Shown here: piece by piece, positions 8,815-16,611 of the stretch | Layout of the letters: every line of letters starts with the position of its first letter | Numbering within the stretch: the stretch's first letter is position 1 | NCBI GenBank assembly: GCA_963785245.1 | Contig: CAWAUO010000001.1 | Location: 248,001 to 312,000, forward strand | Source of the DNA: JAHEEL01 sp963785245 | Lineage (GTDB): Bacteria; Actinomycetota; Acidimicrobiia; Spongiisociales; UBA5794 | Direction: 5' to 3' | Length of the DNA: 64,000 nt | Position numbers and translations under genes: made by a program | Notes under the pieces: model-generated | What the model saw: only the letters and a program-made list of their open reading frames with translations | Database searches by the model: none | Told to the model about the DNA's origin: nothing

Positions 8815-9546
8815 CACGGCTCGTCGGGCGGCGGCGGTCTTGGGTTGCCCGAAGCGGAGGTGGCCGCGGACTTCGGCGAGGGACCGTTCGATGCGGATGA
8901 TCCGCTTGTCGGGCTGATAGCGGTCGGTGTCGAGGGCGATGAGTTCCCCGATGCGACAGCCCGTGTACGCCGCGGTGATCACGAGGGCCCGGTATCGGGG
9001 ATCGATGGTGTCGGCGAGGTGGGTGATCTCGTCAGGGGTGAGGAACCGCTTCTCGGTGTCCTCGATCTTGGGCAGCGTGACGTCGCGGCAGGGGGTGCGG
9101 GCGATGAGTCCACCGTTGACGGCGTCGTTGAGGATCCGTCCGAGGAGTTGGTAGGCCTTGCGGATGGTGGCCGGGGCGTAGCCGTCGGCGTCAAGGTCCG
9201 AAACCCATTCCTGGACGTCGAAGACACTGATGGCGCCGATCGGCATGTCGGCGAAGACGGGCAGGACGAGGCTACGCAGATACGACTCGTCACGGGCCTT
9301 GGTCGAGTCGCGGCGGTTCACCCACCCCGCGGTCGCCTGCTCGGTGAACTCACCGAGTCGGATCCGTCCGGCCCTCGGGTCGATGTAGGTGCCGGCGAGT
9401 TTGCGGGCCTCGATGGTGGTGAGGAACCGTTCGGCGTCGATACGGCGACCGAAGTTCTTCGAGTGCTGGCTGCCGGTCGGGTCGCGCCACCGGGCCTGCC
9501 ACGACATGCGGCCGGTGCGGTGGACGACTCTACGGATCGATGCCAC
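8401..9546 (-). CDS. int: Tyrosine site-specific integrase of the island
   Basis: 381-aa phage/ICE-type tyrosine recombinase. N-terminal AP2-like DNA-binding region (about 1-60, WQARWRDPTGSQHSKNF), SAM-like core-binding domain (about 65-165) and catalytic domain with all residues: Arg in TGCRIGEL, Lys in QPKTAAARR, HxxR in HDLRHSH, His in LGHTSVKT, nucleophile Tyr in DVYGHL. The gene ends 31 bp from the tRNA-Val 3' end, the usual position for an integrase using that tRNA as attB. Its 3' third is repeated at 23.0-23.6 kb. Looks intact and probably functional. Confidence 0.96.
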   Translation of the reverse strand: MASIRRVVHRTGRMSWQARWRDPTGSQHSKNFGRRIDAERFLTTIEARKLAGTYIDPRAGRIRLGEFTEQATAGWVNRRDSTKARDESYLRSLVLPVFADMPIGAISVFDVQEWVSDLDADGYAPATIRKAYQLLGRILNDAVNGGLIARTPCRDVTLPKIEDTEKRFLTPDEITHLADTIDPRYRALVITAAYTGCRIGELIALDTDRYQPDKRIIRIERSLAEVRGHLRFGQPKTAAARRAVSLPEWLPEAIDRHLTDHPPGPDGLIFTAPEGGPIRRNTFRSRFWLPAVADSVGQPMRFHDLRHSHVALLIAQGAHPAVIASRLGHTSVKTVLDVYGHLYEGLDRNAADTLNPPWDPSDVDASWSRRTRNRDEGRGLS

Positions 9547-10138
9547 GGACAGCTCCCTCGATGCGATTCGGGATCGGTCTCGGTGATGACGATGCCGGAT
9601 GACCCTGTCGCGAAAGTGTCAGCAACCCTCCAACTCGACGGTCATCCACCAGAAACTCGACGTCGGCGGATTCGTGATCCGACGGTCCGGAAACGTCGTC
9701 CACGACAGGGATTGGAGGGTTCTTGACACTCTGGTGAGAGGGCTGCTGACACTCTGGTGAGAGGGTTGGCGTGTCTATTTCACGGTCATGGAGTACGAAA
9801 CGCTCGTTGGCCTCAGTGGAGATTCCGTCGTCAGGAGTCGTCGACGTGACCCTGTTGGCCGTTCGAGGCCCGAGCACAACGTTCAGGCCCTGTCTGGATC
9901 GGCCAGGTTGCAGGCCCAGGACCAATCTCCGCATCCAACTTGCACCACGATGCCACGGCAATCCCACGATCGAGAACCCCCGGAACAGAATCGGAGCACC
10001 GCGAATGCCATCCACGACAGCAACGATCCGAAGAATGGCCATGACACCGGCCGCCTCGTCGCGAACGCGCGCAGAGACCCCCAAATCACACACGCACGTG
10101 CAACAAGTTGCGGCCGGTCAACTGGTTAACCGATTGAG
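9547..10138. other. About 590 bp without a convincing gene; short inverted and tandem repeats
   Basis: No frame here has protein-like composition. An inverted repeat is visible: AGTGTCAGCAACCCTC at 9615-9630 against GAGGGCTGCTGACACT at 9738-9753 (one mismatch). The sequence TGACACTCTGGTGAGAGGG occurs twice in tandem (9724-9742 and 9747-9765). The ends resemble remnants of a small mobile element or integrase arm-type binding sites upstream of int. Function is not determined. Confidence 0.5.
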
Positions 10139-10141
10139 GTG

Positions 10142-10450
10142 ATGCTGATGGCGTTGGACCGAGGAACCCTGTCGAGGATCGACCGGAGGGTGTTCGCCGA
10201 GTTGGCTCACACTGGTGGATCCCAGGCGGTGAAAGTCCCGGTCTCTGATGCGGTGTGGTCTGCGTGGCGGCGGTACTGCGAGGCGATTGGGCGTTCTCGA
10301 TGGGTGCGGGCGTGGCGGGGCTCATCGCCCACGAGCTCGAGACCGTCGTCGGCGACGGGGACGACGCGGGTGACCTCCTCGCCGAGCAGGTTGCACGTCA
10401 GGTTCGACTCGCTCGCAATCGGAATAGGAGTCGCCGACGAGATCCGAGAC
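10142..10450 (+). pseudogene. Frameshifted hypothetical gene (helical DNA-binding-like fragment)
   Basis: The first frame reads MALDRGTLSRIDRRVFAEL and continues to VPVSDAVWSAWRRYCEAIG; at about 10288-10291 the plausible protein continues one frame over as FSMGAGVAGLIAHELETVV and GDLLAEQVARQ. One base restores a single frame. The region resembles a conserved plasmid/island protein of actinobacteria with CopG-like helical spacing, but I cannot name it. After about 10400 the frame runs into unrelated sequence, so the 3' end is also lost. Confidence 0.55.
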
Positions 10451-10687
10451 AGACACCTGTTCGGTTCCGGGCCCGTCGGTGAACGACGTCGTGATAACGG
10501 CAGTTCCACCAGTTGTATCGATGTCGAAGTAGTTCACCTTGCTCTCGACGAACGGCGACAAGGCGAGGCGCATTGTCTGAAGGGTCGTTCCTGACGGGAA
10601 TGTGAACTCGAAGAGGGACCCGGTCGGGGTAGACGGACCGATCGCGAATCGTGATGGGGCTCGGTCCGCGGCTGTAGCAAACGGCAT
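10400..10687 (-). pseudogene. Possible fragment of a secreted or beta-rich protein
   Basis: Minus-strand frame starting MPFATAADRAPSRFAIGPST has alternating beta-like composition (for example SLFEFTFPSGTTLQTMRLAL and NYFDIDTTGGTAVITTSFT), unlike a random shadow frame, and becomes Arg-rich junk after about residue 95. It sits between two + strand recombinase-like fragments. It is best read as an inserted gene fragment; a perfect 8-bp hairpin (10681-10688 with 10693-10700, 4-nt loop) marks its start edge. Confidence 0.35.
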
Positions 10688-10689
10688 CG

Positions 10690-10949
10690 GGAGATGCCGT
10701 CCCCTCCACGCAAGCTACGTCAGGACGCTCCTGCACCGGCTCGGCGACAAAACCGGGATCGACAAACGGGTCCATCCCCACGCCCTGCGTCACTCGATGG
10801 CGTTCGATCTGATGTGGGAGGGCGTGCCGGTGCCGCTGATACAGACGCAGCTTGGGCATGCCTCGTTGGCGACCACGCAGCGGTATCTGGATCATCTCGC
10901 ACCGAAGGACCTGGTCGATGTGATGCAGCGGCGCACGTTCGCCGTGTAG
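10690..10949 (+). pseudogene. Tyrosine recombinase C-terminal fragment
   Basis: Encodes only the catalytic end of an XerC/D-like recombinase: SYVRTLLHRLG, the HxxR box HPHALRHS, QLGHASLATTQRY with the His and nucleophile Tyr, and a short tail to a TAG. The core-binding domain, first catalytic Arg and Lys are absent, and no start with a ribosome site lies at the similarity boundary. Not closely related to the island integrase. It is a remnant of another mobile element. Confidence 0.75.
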
Positions 10950-11139
10950 CTCAGAAATCTCCAGCGAAAACGGCTCCCTGCGGTTCGTTGTCTAGTTGCG
11001 CCAGCACCGGAATCTCTGGGATGTCGCTGGGAGACGTGGCTGCCGAGCGGCGCCGGCCGAGCGGGTTCGCCAGTCCAGGCCAGCTACCGTGCGTCGCGGC
11101 GACGGTGAACTTCGTAGGACAACGAGGGACGGAGGCTGT

Positions 11140-11529
11140 GTGAGCGACATCAATGACGCCGACCCCGCGGGCTTCGTCTTCAAGCCGCCGAAGCGATGGG
11201 TCTTGGAACGTACTCTCATCTACGACAACGGTGACTACCTCGTTCGTGGACCGGGAGGGACGAACCGTCTTAAGTCTGGGACGCACGTTTGGGAGACGTG
11301 GGACGGCTACCTCAAGGACGCCGACATCGATCCGAGACCGGCCACCCCACCGCAGCAGGGTCCCTCCTGGGAGACTCTTGATCGGCTCTATATCGAGGCA
11401 GTGATGGAAACGCCCGCAAGCCGGTCGAAAGTACCGTCCTCGCCCGAGATCGACGAGATGCGTGAGCAGATCAGGGCTGAGGTGCGTCAGATGAAGGCTG
11501 ACGGGATCATGCCGGTGATCCCCGATTGA
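11140..11529 (+). CDS. Hypothetical protein (129 aa)
   Basis: GTG at 11140 is preceded by GGAGG at 11131-11135. The 129-aa product starts VSDINDADPAGFVFKPPKRW and has an aromatic-rich, beta-like N-terminal half (VLERTLIYDNGDYLVRGPGG, TNRLKSGTHVWETWDGYL) and a C-terminal amphipathic helix rich in Glu/Arg (EIDEMREQIRAEVRQMK). No known family recognised, no signal peptide or membrane segment. Only 10 bp separate it from the next gene, so the pair is probably an operon. Confidence 0.65.
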   Translation: MSDINDADPAGFVFKPPKRWVLERTLIYDNGDYLVRGPGGTNRLKSGTHVWETWDGYLKDADIDPRPATPPQQGPSWETLDRLYIEAVMETPASRSKVPSSPEIDEMREQIRAEVRQMKADGIMPVIPD

Positions 11530-11539
11530 GCTGCTTGCA

Positions 11540-11812
11540 ATGACGCTCAACGATCGGAATGCTGACGGCGTCGGACCGACGCTCGGCGGCAGCGTCCACT
11601 TCGAGGACCGGGACGACGGAGCCGTGCAGGTCACGGTCGTTGGTTCGACCAGCCCGGAGCATGCCCTCGTTGTCGCTCAGGAAGCGGCCATGGGCCAGGC
11701 AATGGTCGGAGAGTGGAAGAAGGCGGTCGACGGTGCGGTCGCCTGCGTTGAGACTGGCAACAGCTACCGGTTCTTGTTCGTGCCGTGCTTGATTCTGGTC
11801 GACGGTGACTGA
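11540..11812 (+). CDS. Hypothetical protein (90 aa)
   Basis: 90-aa product with a beta-alpha pattern: GSVHFEDRDDGAVQVTVVG, a helix EHALVVAQEAAMGQAMVGEW, and a hydrophobic end YRFLFVPCLILVDGD. No family recognised. Starts 10 bp after the preceding gene, whose end (GATTGAGCTGCTTGCA) offers no strong ribosome site, so expression may depend on coupling. Small size and pairing are reminiscent of two-gene cassettes, but nothing in the sequence shows toxin or antitoxin function. Confidence 0.55.
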   Translation: MTLNDRNADGVGPTLGGSVHFEDRDDGAVQVTVVGSTSPEHALVVAQEAAMGQAMVGEWKKAVDGAVACVETGNSYRFLFVPCLILVDGD

Positions 11813-12003
11813 GAGACGACGGCTCCTTCGGTCAGCAAACCCAAGCACCACTACGACGTGGGCGGTGGCCTATGAAACGCCTGCGGCGTTGCGACCCCAG
11901 GACGGGAGGGCCAGCATCGGATGATCCGTTCGTTCGTCAGGGGTTGGGCCGCTCAGTTGAGCCGTGGTCGTCCGGGGCGATGGTCGCCGGTGTTGAGGTG
12001 TGA

Positions 12004-12033
12004 GAGAGGCACCCCCGCCGGTATGCCCCTCTC
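12004..12033 (-). terminator. Hairpin downstream of the 118-aa gene
   Basis: GAGAGG (12004-12009) pairs with CCTCTC (12028-12033), with CA/TG closing pairs inside; it lies 16 bp past the stop of the minus-strand gene at 12050. There is no long T run, as is common in high-GC genomes. Confidence 0.45.
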
Positions 12034-12049
12034 GGGTCGGTTGCTGGTC

Positions 12050-12406
12050 TCAGATGTATCCGAGTTCGACGCCGATCGTCGTGTACAACGCCATGTTGGA
12101 CATCAGTTTCTCACCGGTGACCATGACTTCGATACCGAAGTCGCTGACCGTGAACACGGCCGTGTCGACGATCTTGCGAACGTCGTCCATTTCGAGGATC
12201 TCGTAGGCGATCTCGAAGCTCTCGGTCTTGATGATCATCATCCCGCCGCCGATGAGGTGATGGAAGACTTCCGGTTCGGCACACTTCCCGTCTGCGGCGA
12301 GCGTGCCGAAGACCGTGAGTGCGCCAGCAAAGACCTCCATCGCTTTGGCTTCACGGCCTGCGAGCGGTGTGTTGTAGCTGACTACGAGTGCGGCGTTCCA
12401 CGTCAT
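12050..12406 (-). CDS. Hypothetical protein (118 aa)
   Basis: ATG at 12406 preceded by a strong AAAGGAGGG. The 118-aa product is compact with mixed alpha/beta character: LVVSYNTPLAGREAKAMEVF, HHLIGGGMMIIKTESFEIAY, then VDTAVFTVSDFGIEVMVTGE. It has the feel of a ferredoxin-like small domain repeated twice, with a central GGGMMIIKT strand. No family recognised, no signal peptide. Monocistronic, with a hairpin just downstream. Confidence 0.65.
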   Translation of the reverse strand: MTWNAALVVSYNTPLAGREAKAMEVFAGALTVFGTLAADGKCAEPEVFHHLIGGGMMIIKTESFEIAYEILEMDDVRKIVDTAVFTVSDFGIEVMVTGEKLMSNMALYTTIGVELGYI

Positions 12407-12582
12407 TGTGTCCCTCCTTTCTCCCGTGGAGACACTTCCCTACTAGTCCTACCAGGCCAGCACACAATGCGGAAGGGGTGGTGAGCGGTCCGCTAGTACT
12501 CGTCTAGCCCTCGTCTTCGGGCGCATGCATCTCCAGCGACCACCGCCCCCGACCGTTCGCCCGTCCACCACAACGTGGCGAA

Positions 12583-12606
12583 GGGCCACCTCCGGGTGGT
12601 CCTTTT
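12583..12606 (+). terminator. Intrinsic terminator
   Basis: GGGCCACC and GGGTGGTCC form an 8-9 bp stem around a 3-4 nt loop, directly followed by TTTT. It fits a rho-independent terminator reading on the + strand. No + strand gene lies directly before it, so it may protect the SnoaL-like gene from read-through. The rest of 12407-12755 shows nothing else. Confidence 0.5.
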
Positions 12607-12755
12607 GTCGTGGGGGACGGCACGGTGGCGAGGATGGGGCATCCGGCGACTCGGCCATCGTTCACGCTCGCCGTCTCGTCGATCGTGAAATGCCTCTTGC
12701 AGGTGCCGGTGTCTGCGCCATGCTTGGGTGACGGTTCGCATCGAGGAGGTCGCTC

Positions 12756-13163
12756 ATGAACGCCGAGTCCAACGTCGAGTTCGTCAAGGACCTGTTCGCT
12801 GCGTTCGGTCGTGGCGACATCGGCTACGTCGTCGACGCCCACGCCGACGATGTCGTGATGGAGTCGCCGGTGAGTCGCACGTCGACGCTGCCGTGGGCTG
12901 GGACAAGGACGGGTCGTCAGCAACTCGTCGAGTACTTCGAGACCATGGCGACGCATGTGCGTCCCGAAGCGTTCCGGGATGTCGTGTTCACCGCTTCGGG
13001 TGACCGGGTCGTTGTCGAGGGCAGCAACGCCGGGACCGTGGCGGCCACGGGTGAACGCTACGACCACGACTGGGTGATGGTGTTCACGATCCGAGACGGG
13101 AACATCGTGCGACTTCGGCACTTCTACGACCCAGGAGATATCAAAGCTGCCCTGGGGGAGTGA
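12756..13163 (+). CDS. SnoaL-like / NTF2-fold protein
   Basis: 135-aa protein of the nuclear transport factor 2 / ketosteroid isomerase-like superfamily. The order is typical: N-terminal helices (NVEFVKDLFAAFGRGDIGYV), a DDVVMESPV strand, the central helix with GRQQLVEYFETMA, and beta strands ending MVFTIRDGNIVRLRHFYDP. Members are small enzymes or ligand binders; the substrate cannot be told. ATG at 12756 follows GAGGAGG. No export signal, so cytoplasmic. Single gene in the island. Confidence 0.85.
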   Translation: MNAESNVEFVKDLFAAFGRGDIGYVVDAHADDVVMESPVSRTSTLPWAGTRTGRQQLVEYFETMATHVRPEAFRDVVFTASGDRVVVEGSNAGTVAATGERYDHDWVMVFTIRDGNIVRLRHFYDPGDIKAALGE

Positions 13164-13292
13164 ACCGGGTTGTCCGATGGTGGCATCGATACGGATCGTC
13201 GAAAAAGTGGCTCATGTTTGCGTCGCTTTCGGCCGATGTGTAGAAGTAGGAGGGGTGTCTTCAATGCTGCCCCCAGGACGCTGGAGGGAACG

Positions 13293-13634
13293 ATGAGGTC
13301 CGAAGACGACTGGCGTTGGTGATGGCGATGGCGATGCTTGCTGTGGCGGTAGGTGCGGTGTGCGGCGAGTGCGGATGTGGACAGGTATCAACTCACCGAC
13401 TACGAGATGACCGTCACCGAAGTGAACGAAACACCGGCCTACGCCCACCTGTTCCTCATCCACTATGACCCGGACGTCGATGACCGATACACGGGGTACC
13501 GGAACGTACAGCGGCGGCATCGAGAGTCTCTGAGCAGCTTCGAGATGGCTGGGAGCCGCCTGTCGTTCCAGTCCCTGACTACGACGCGCCGAAACTATAC
13601 CTGGTATCCGGCGTTCATGCTCAACGAGGAATGA
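13293..13634 (+). pseudogene. Secreted small protein gene with two frameshifts
   Basis: ATG at 13293 has a good ribosome site (GGAGGGA at 13283-13289). Removing two bases at about 13298-13302 and one near 13352-13372 gives one frame: a basic N-terminus MRRRRLALV, a hydrophobic stretch MAMAMLAVAVGAVC, then DVDRYQLTDYEMTVTEVNET and on to the stop at 13634. Uncorrected, the signal peptide and mature part are in different frames with an in-frame stop. It may be a recent pseudogene or a base-calling error. Confidence 0.55.
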
Positions 13635-13698
13635 ACCATGACGTCGTCGATGGCTAGGGCCGGGCAATGGTGCCTGCCGCCCGAAGGGGACATAGACG

Positions 13699-13818
13699 AT
13701 GACCGAGACCGCGCCGTACAAGAACCACGGTCAGTTTGTGAAGGATGCCGAAGACAAGAAGGCAGCCGCGCACTCGTCCATCGGCATGCCGATCCAGAGC
13801 AAGAAGAAGAACAAGTAG
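13699..13818 (+). CDS. Small Lys-rich protein (39 aa)
   Basis: 39 codons starting MTETAPYKNHGQFVKDAED and ending MPIQSKKKNK. It is hydrophilic, strongly basic at the C-terminus, with no membrane segment. The frame is closed by TAG and then a perfect 12-bp terminator hairpin 25 bp later, which supports it as a real transcription unit. A possible ribosome site (GGGGA at 13687) precedes the ATG. Family not recognised. Nucleic-acid binding is possible from the charge only. Confidence 0.6.
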   Translation: MTETAPYKNHGQFVKDAEDKKAAAHSSIGMPIQSKKKNK

Positions 13819-13842
13819 CCCTCACACTGGAAGCGACATCAG

Positions 13843-13873
13843 GCGGCCCGGAGGCGACTGTCCTCCGGGCCGC
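13843..13873 (+). terminator. Strong hairpin terminator
   Basis: GCGGCCCGGAGG (13843-13854) and CCTCCGGGCCGC (13862-13873) form a perfect 12-bp GC-rich stem with a 7-nt loop. It lies between the 39-aa gene and the convergent thioesterase gene, so it could serve both strands. No poly-T follows. Confidence 0.75.
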
Positions 13874-13964
13874 TTCGCGCGGTGGCCGCCTCCATTCATG
13901 CTTTGCCGACCCGAACCGAGGCCATCACGGGAAGATGAACCCTCCTCCACACACAGCGATCCGG

Positions 13965-14480
13965 TCAGGTCGCAATCGACTCGGCTTCGACCCAGCGACG
14001 GATGTGTTCTGGGACAGGGAGCATGTCACGGTCAATGCCGAGTAGACGGAGCAGTTCCTTCGGGGGGACGGTGCCGTCCGGGCCTCGGACCATTGCCTTG
14101 TTCACCACAGTGGCGACCGTGTGGTCGTTGCGAACAAACCGGGTCTCCATGTAGCCCCACTTGTCGTCCCAACCCAGGAGTCGAGTATGGAGATCGCAGG
14201 TGTGGAAGAGACGAAGTGGTCGACGGAACCGGAGTGCTGCGGCCCCCATCGGCATCGTCCACCGATGCCTGCGAACGACCTCGAACAGGCCGGTACGGAC
14301 GGAGAAGTCGAGTCTGCCAAGGTCCGAGAGGGTCAGGTATCGGCCGCCGTTGACGTGACCCCACAGGTCGAGGTCGTGGGGCCACACCGTCACCCGGATC
14401 ACGGACACCTCGTCGGGAGTGAGCCGGGGTCTGCGTCGTGCTGCCAGCCACACCCGGATCAGTCGCAACCAGAGATTCAC
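13965..14480 (-). CDS. Hotdog-fold acyl-CoA thioesterase-like protein (THEM6/4HBT type)
   Basis: About 171 aa. The hotdog signature of the 4HBT/THEM6 group is clear: WPHDLDLWGHVNGGRYL (strand plus Asp and His positions of the active site), then SDLGRLDFSVRTGLFEVVRR, RFRRPLRLFHTCDLHTRLL and WGYMETRFVR. Members hydrolyse acyl-thioesters or act as housekeeping thioesterases in actinobacteria. GTG at 14480 preceded by AAGGGAG is preferred; an in-frame GTG at 14510 would add 10 residues. One possible N-terminal membrane-proximal helix (LWLRLIRVWLAARR). Confidence 0.82.
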   Translation of the reverse strand: MNLWLRLIRVWLAARRRPRLTPDEVSVIRVTVWPHDLDLWGHVNGGRYLTLSDLGRLDFSVRTGLFEVVRRHRWTMPMGAAALRFRRPLRLFHTCDLHTRLLGWDDKWGYMETRFVRNDHTVATVVNKAMVRGPDGTVPPKELLRLLGIDRDMLPVPEHIRRWVEAESIAT

Positions 14481-14680
14481 CCAAGCTCCCTTCACCTGGA
14501 ACCACGGCACCGCACGGCGGCGTCGGATGGAAGAGGCGAAGGGCCTCCCTTTCGGTCAGGCGGTCGAGATGCCGGGGAGTGTGATGGAGCCACTCGTGGA
14601 ACGTTGGTGACTAACTCACTTGGAACCGGCACGAACACGTCTCGACGAATGATCCGGCACCGTGCACACTCGGCATTGAG

Positions 14681-14929
14681 ATGGAAGGCTCCTACCCGCA
14701 GCATCCAACTGGATACGTCTGCCAGGTCTGCGACGACATCGCTGTCGTCGACATGGACGATGGCGGGTATCTGTGTGCTGTGCACGCTATCGAAGTGATC
14801 ATGAGGATCGACCTGCGCTCTACCGGTCCGCTTGTCACCGTTCAAGCGGCGCATGCCAGTGTGATGATGGGTGCGGGACGACCTGGGACGTGTCTGGAAT
14901 GGTTCAGCCACCACGACAATCGGCTGTGA
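14681..14929 (+). CDS. Mini zinc-ribbon protein, paralogue 1
   Basis: 82 aa. The N-terminal about 45 residues have CQVC then GGYLCAVHAIE, a treble-clef-like CxxC...CxxH set, followed by MRIDLRSTGPLVTV. The same architecture, including TGYxCQxC, AVVDxD, GGYLCAxHAIE and IDLR, is found in the 53-aa minus-strand gene at 18828-18989. The last about 30 residues are not shared and may be a read-on extension. Possibly a nucleic-acid or protein adaptor; no named family recognised. Confidence 0.65.
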   Translation: MEGSYPQHPTGYVCQVCDDIAVVDMDDGGYLCAVHAIEVIMRIDLRSTGPLVTVQAAHASVMMGAGRPGTCLEWFSHHDNRL

Positions 14930-14982
14930 GCGACCACCCACCGCAACTCCCAGGCCGAAACTGACCCACAGATACAGCAGGA

Positions 14983-15000
14983 GAGCCCGATATGGGCGGG
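14983..15000 (+). repeat. Island short motif, copy 1 (CCCGATATGGGCGGG)
   Basis: GAGCCCGATATGGGCGGG, preceded by CTGACCC 24 nt upstream. Related copies at 16502-16533, 19371-19405 and, inverted, 20313-20336. Intergenic, about 55 bp downstream of the mini zinc-ribbon gene. Confidence 0.45.
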
Positions 15001-15168
15001 CCTGTCAGGGCGGAAGGCGAACCGACTCGCCGAGTTGGCCGGGCTCCGGTCGCCTGACGCGCCGCGCCCGGCGGTGATCGTCACGCATCGCGAGGATGAG
15101 CGACATGTGTGTGCCGATTGTTGGGTATTGGCGGAGTGTGGCGTGCCGCCGCGTGTAGGATCGGTTTG

Positions 15169-16281
15169 ATGGCGGTGTCTCGGATCGATCCATCGGATCG
15201 GAGGTCAGTGAGGCGGTTCGTCGCGCTTGACCGAGAGCTGTGGGGTCACGAGGCGCTTCACTGGTCGGAATCTGATGCTCACCTCGCCAAGCGATTCAGG
15301 GGCAGATCGGCTTTCAGTAGCGACATAGATCATGCGATGTTCGCGCTCGTCAACGATTCTGGGCACCATGTCGGGTGCGTGGTGGGCTACGTGAATCGAA
15401 GGTGGCAGCGCCAGCGCGGCGACAAGGCGGGGTTCGTCGGCAACCTGTCTTTCGCACCTGGAACGAGCACGGCAGAAGCAGCTGAGCTCTTCGGTGCCGT
15501 TGAGGGCTGGCTTCGAGAACAGCGGGCCACTCACTCCATCTGCGGCATCGACGGCTCAGGAATCCTGGGCTACGGGGTGTTGGTCGCCGATCACGATGTC
15601 AGCCCAATGTTCCCGATCAAGTGGCATCCGCCTTCGTATGCGGGGCTCATCGAAGCCGCCGGTTACCTTGTGGAGCGGCGGTTCTGGATCTACCGGGTGC
15701 GTTTCGACAACGAACGGTATCGAACGACGTCGGAGCGGGTCTTGGGGGAGGCGACCTGTCGGGTGCGTCCGGTTGACCGGAACAACTGGAAGGCCGAGAT
15801 GGTGCTCCTCACTCGTCTCTTCAACGAGACATTCGCCGAGGAGTGGGAGATGAACGATCTCACGGAGGAGGAACTCCTTGAGTCGTCGGGGCAGATGAAG
15901 CCGATTGTCGATCCGCAGACCTGGTTGATCGCTGAGGTTGACGACGAACCCGCTGGCCTCTGTTTGGGCATGCCGGACCTCGCGCCGCTCTTTCGCTCGT
16001 TCCGTGGACGGATGGGTCCGCTCCAGGTCGTCAGGTTGCTGCTCGGGGCCAAGAGTATCGATCGACACGGACTGGTGATCGTGGGAGTGCGAGAGCGGTT
16101 CCGTGGGCGCCACATTGGCCAGGCCATGGCGTGCAAGCTGTACGGCTACTACGAGCAACGGGGTATCACATCGGCCCTCTACTACTCGGTCGACGACAGC
16201 AACCGGTCTTCACGACGTCTCGCGGAGTCGCTCGGGGCTGAGGGGCGAGTACAGCTCCACTGCTATCGCAAGCCCCTCTGA
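15169..16281 (+). CDS. Two-domain GNAT-like N-acyltransferase
   Basis: 370 aa. ATG at 15169 preceded by AGGA. The N-terminal half (about 1-190) has a degenerate GNAT-like fold (ALVNDSGHHVGCVVGYVNRR, GFVGNLSFAPG). The C-terminal half contains the recognisable acetyl-CoA loop region GLVIVGVRERFRGRHIGQAM followed by LYGYYEQRGITSALYYSVDD and NRSSRRLAESLG, the usual end of a GNAT domain. Homologues of this length are known in bacteria without an assigned substrate. Cytoplasmic. Monocistronic; a copy of the short repeated motif lies 220 bp downstream. Confidence 0.75.
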   Translation: MAVSRIDPSDRRSVRRFVALDRELWGHEALHWSESDAHLAKRFRGRSAFSSDIDHAMFALVNDSGHHVGCVVGYVNRRWQRQRGDKAGFVGNLSFAPGTSTAEAAELFGAVEGWLREQRATHSICGIDGSGILGYGVLVADHDVSPMFPIKWHPPSYAGLIEAAGYLVERRFWIYRVRFDNERYRTTSERVLGEATCRVRPVDRNNWKAEMVLLTRLFNETFAEEWEMNDLTEEELLESSGQMKPIVDPQTWLIAEVDDEPAGLCLGMPDLAPLFRSFRGRMGPLQVVRLLLGAKSIDRHGLVIVGVRERFRGRHIGQAMACKLYGYYEQRGITSALYYSVDDSNRSSRRLAESLGAEGRVQLHCYRKPL

Positions 16282-16501
16282 CCTGCCCTTGCTCCACGGA
16301 AGGGGGCCGTCTCAGAACACTGTCGCGCTCGATGCCCATGCTCACCGAACAGCACGTCAGCGTCCGATCAAGGGTTCGAGCGTGTCGGGTTGGGTGCCCA
16401 TTCCTCAGGAGGACAACGCTCGACTGTTGAGCGCGCTAGACCAACTCAGTCCAGCCGCACACGTCCAGTTATGAGAGATGACATCGGTGGTGTGACAGAG
16501 A

Positions 16502-16533
16502 CTGACCCCTTGAGCCGACAGCCGATATCGGCG
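16502..16533 (+). repeat. Island short motif, copy 2
   Basis: TGACCCCTTGA then CGACAGCCGATATCGGCG. The whole 31-nt stretch nearly matches copy 3 at 19371-19401. Contains the palindrome CCGATATCGG. It lies in the 330-bp spacer between the GNAT and HtrA-like genes, where no other gene is convincing. Confidence 0.5.
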
Positions 16534-16611
16534 TGTCGTACGGTCCTTCGCCTCTGTTCGTCTAGCTTTTGGCGGGTCAGTGTGCGGTCAGGAATGTGAA
16601 GGGAGTCTGCT

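Noticed and set aside
9530..10093. Minus-strand frame upstream of the integrase
   Set aside because: Overlaps the integrase start, contains the repeats, and has no conserved-looking segment.
10951..11634. Long minus-strand frame opposite the two small hypothetical genes
   Set aside because: Composition is Ser/Arg/Pro-rich shadow-like and it covers two + strand genes with ribosome sites and better protein character.
12504..13121. Minus-strand frame of about 205 codons
   Set aside because: Opposite the SnoaL-like gene; His/Arg/Pro-rich with no plausible fold.
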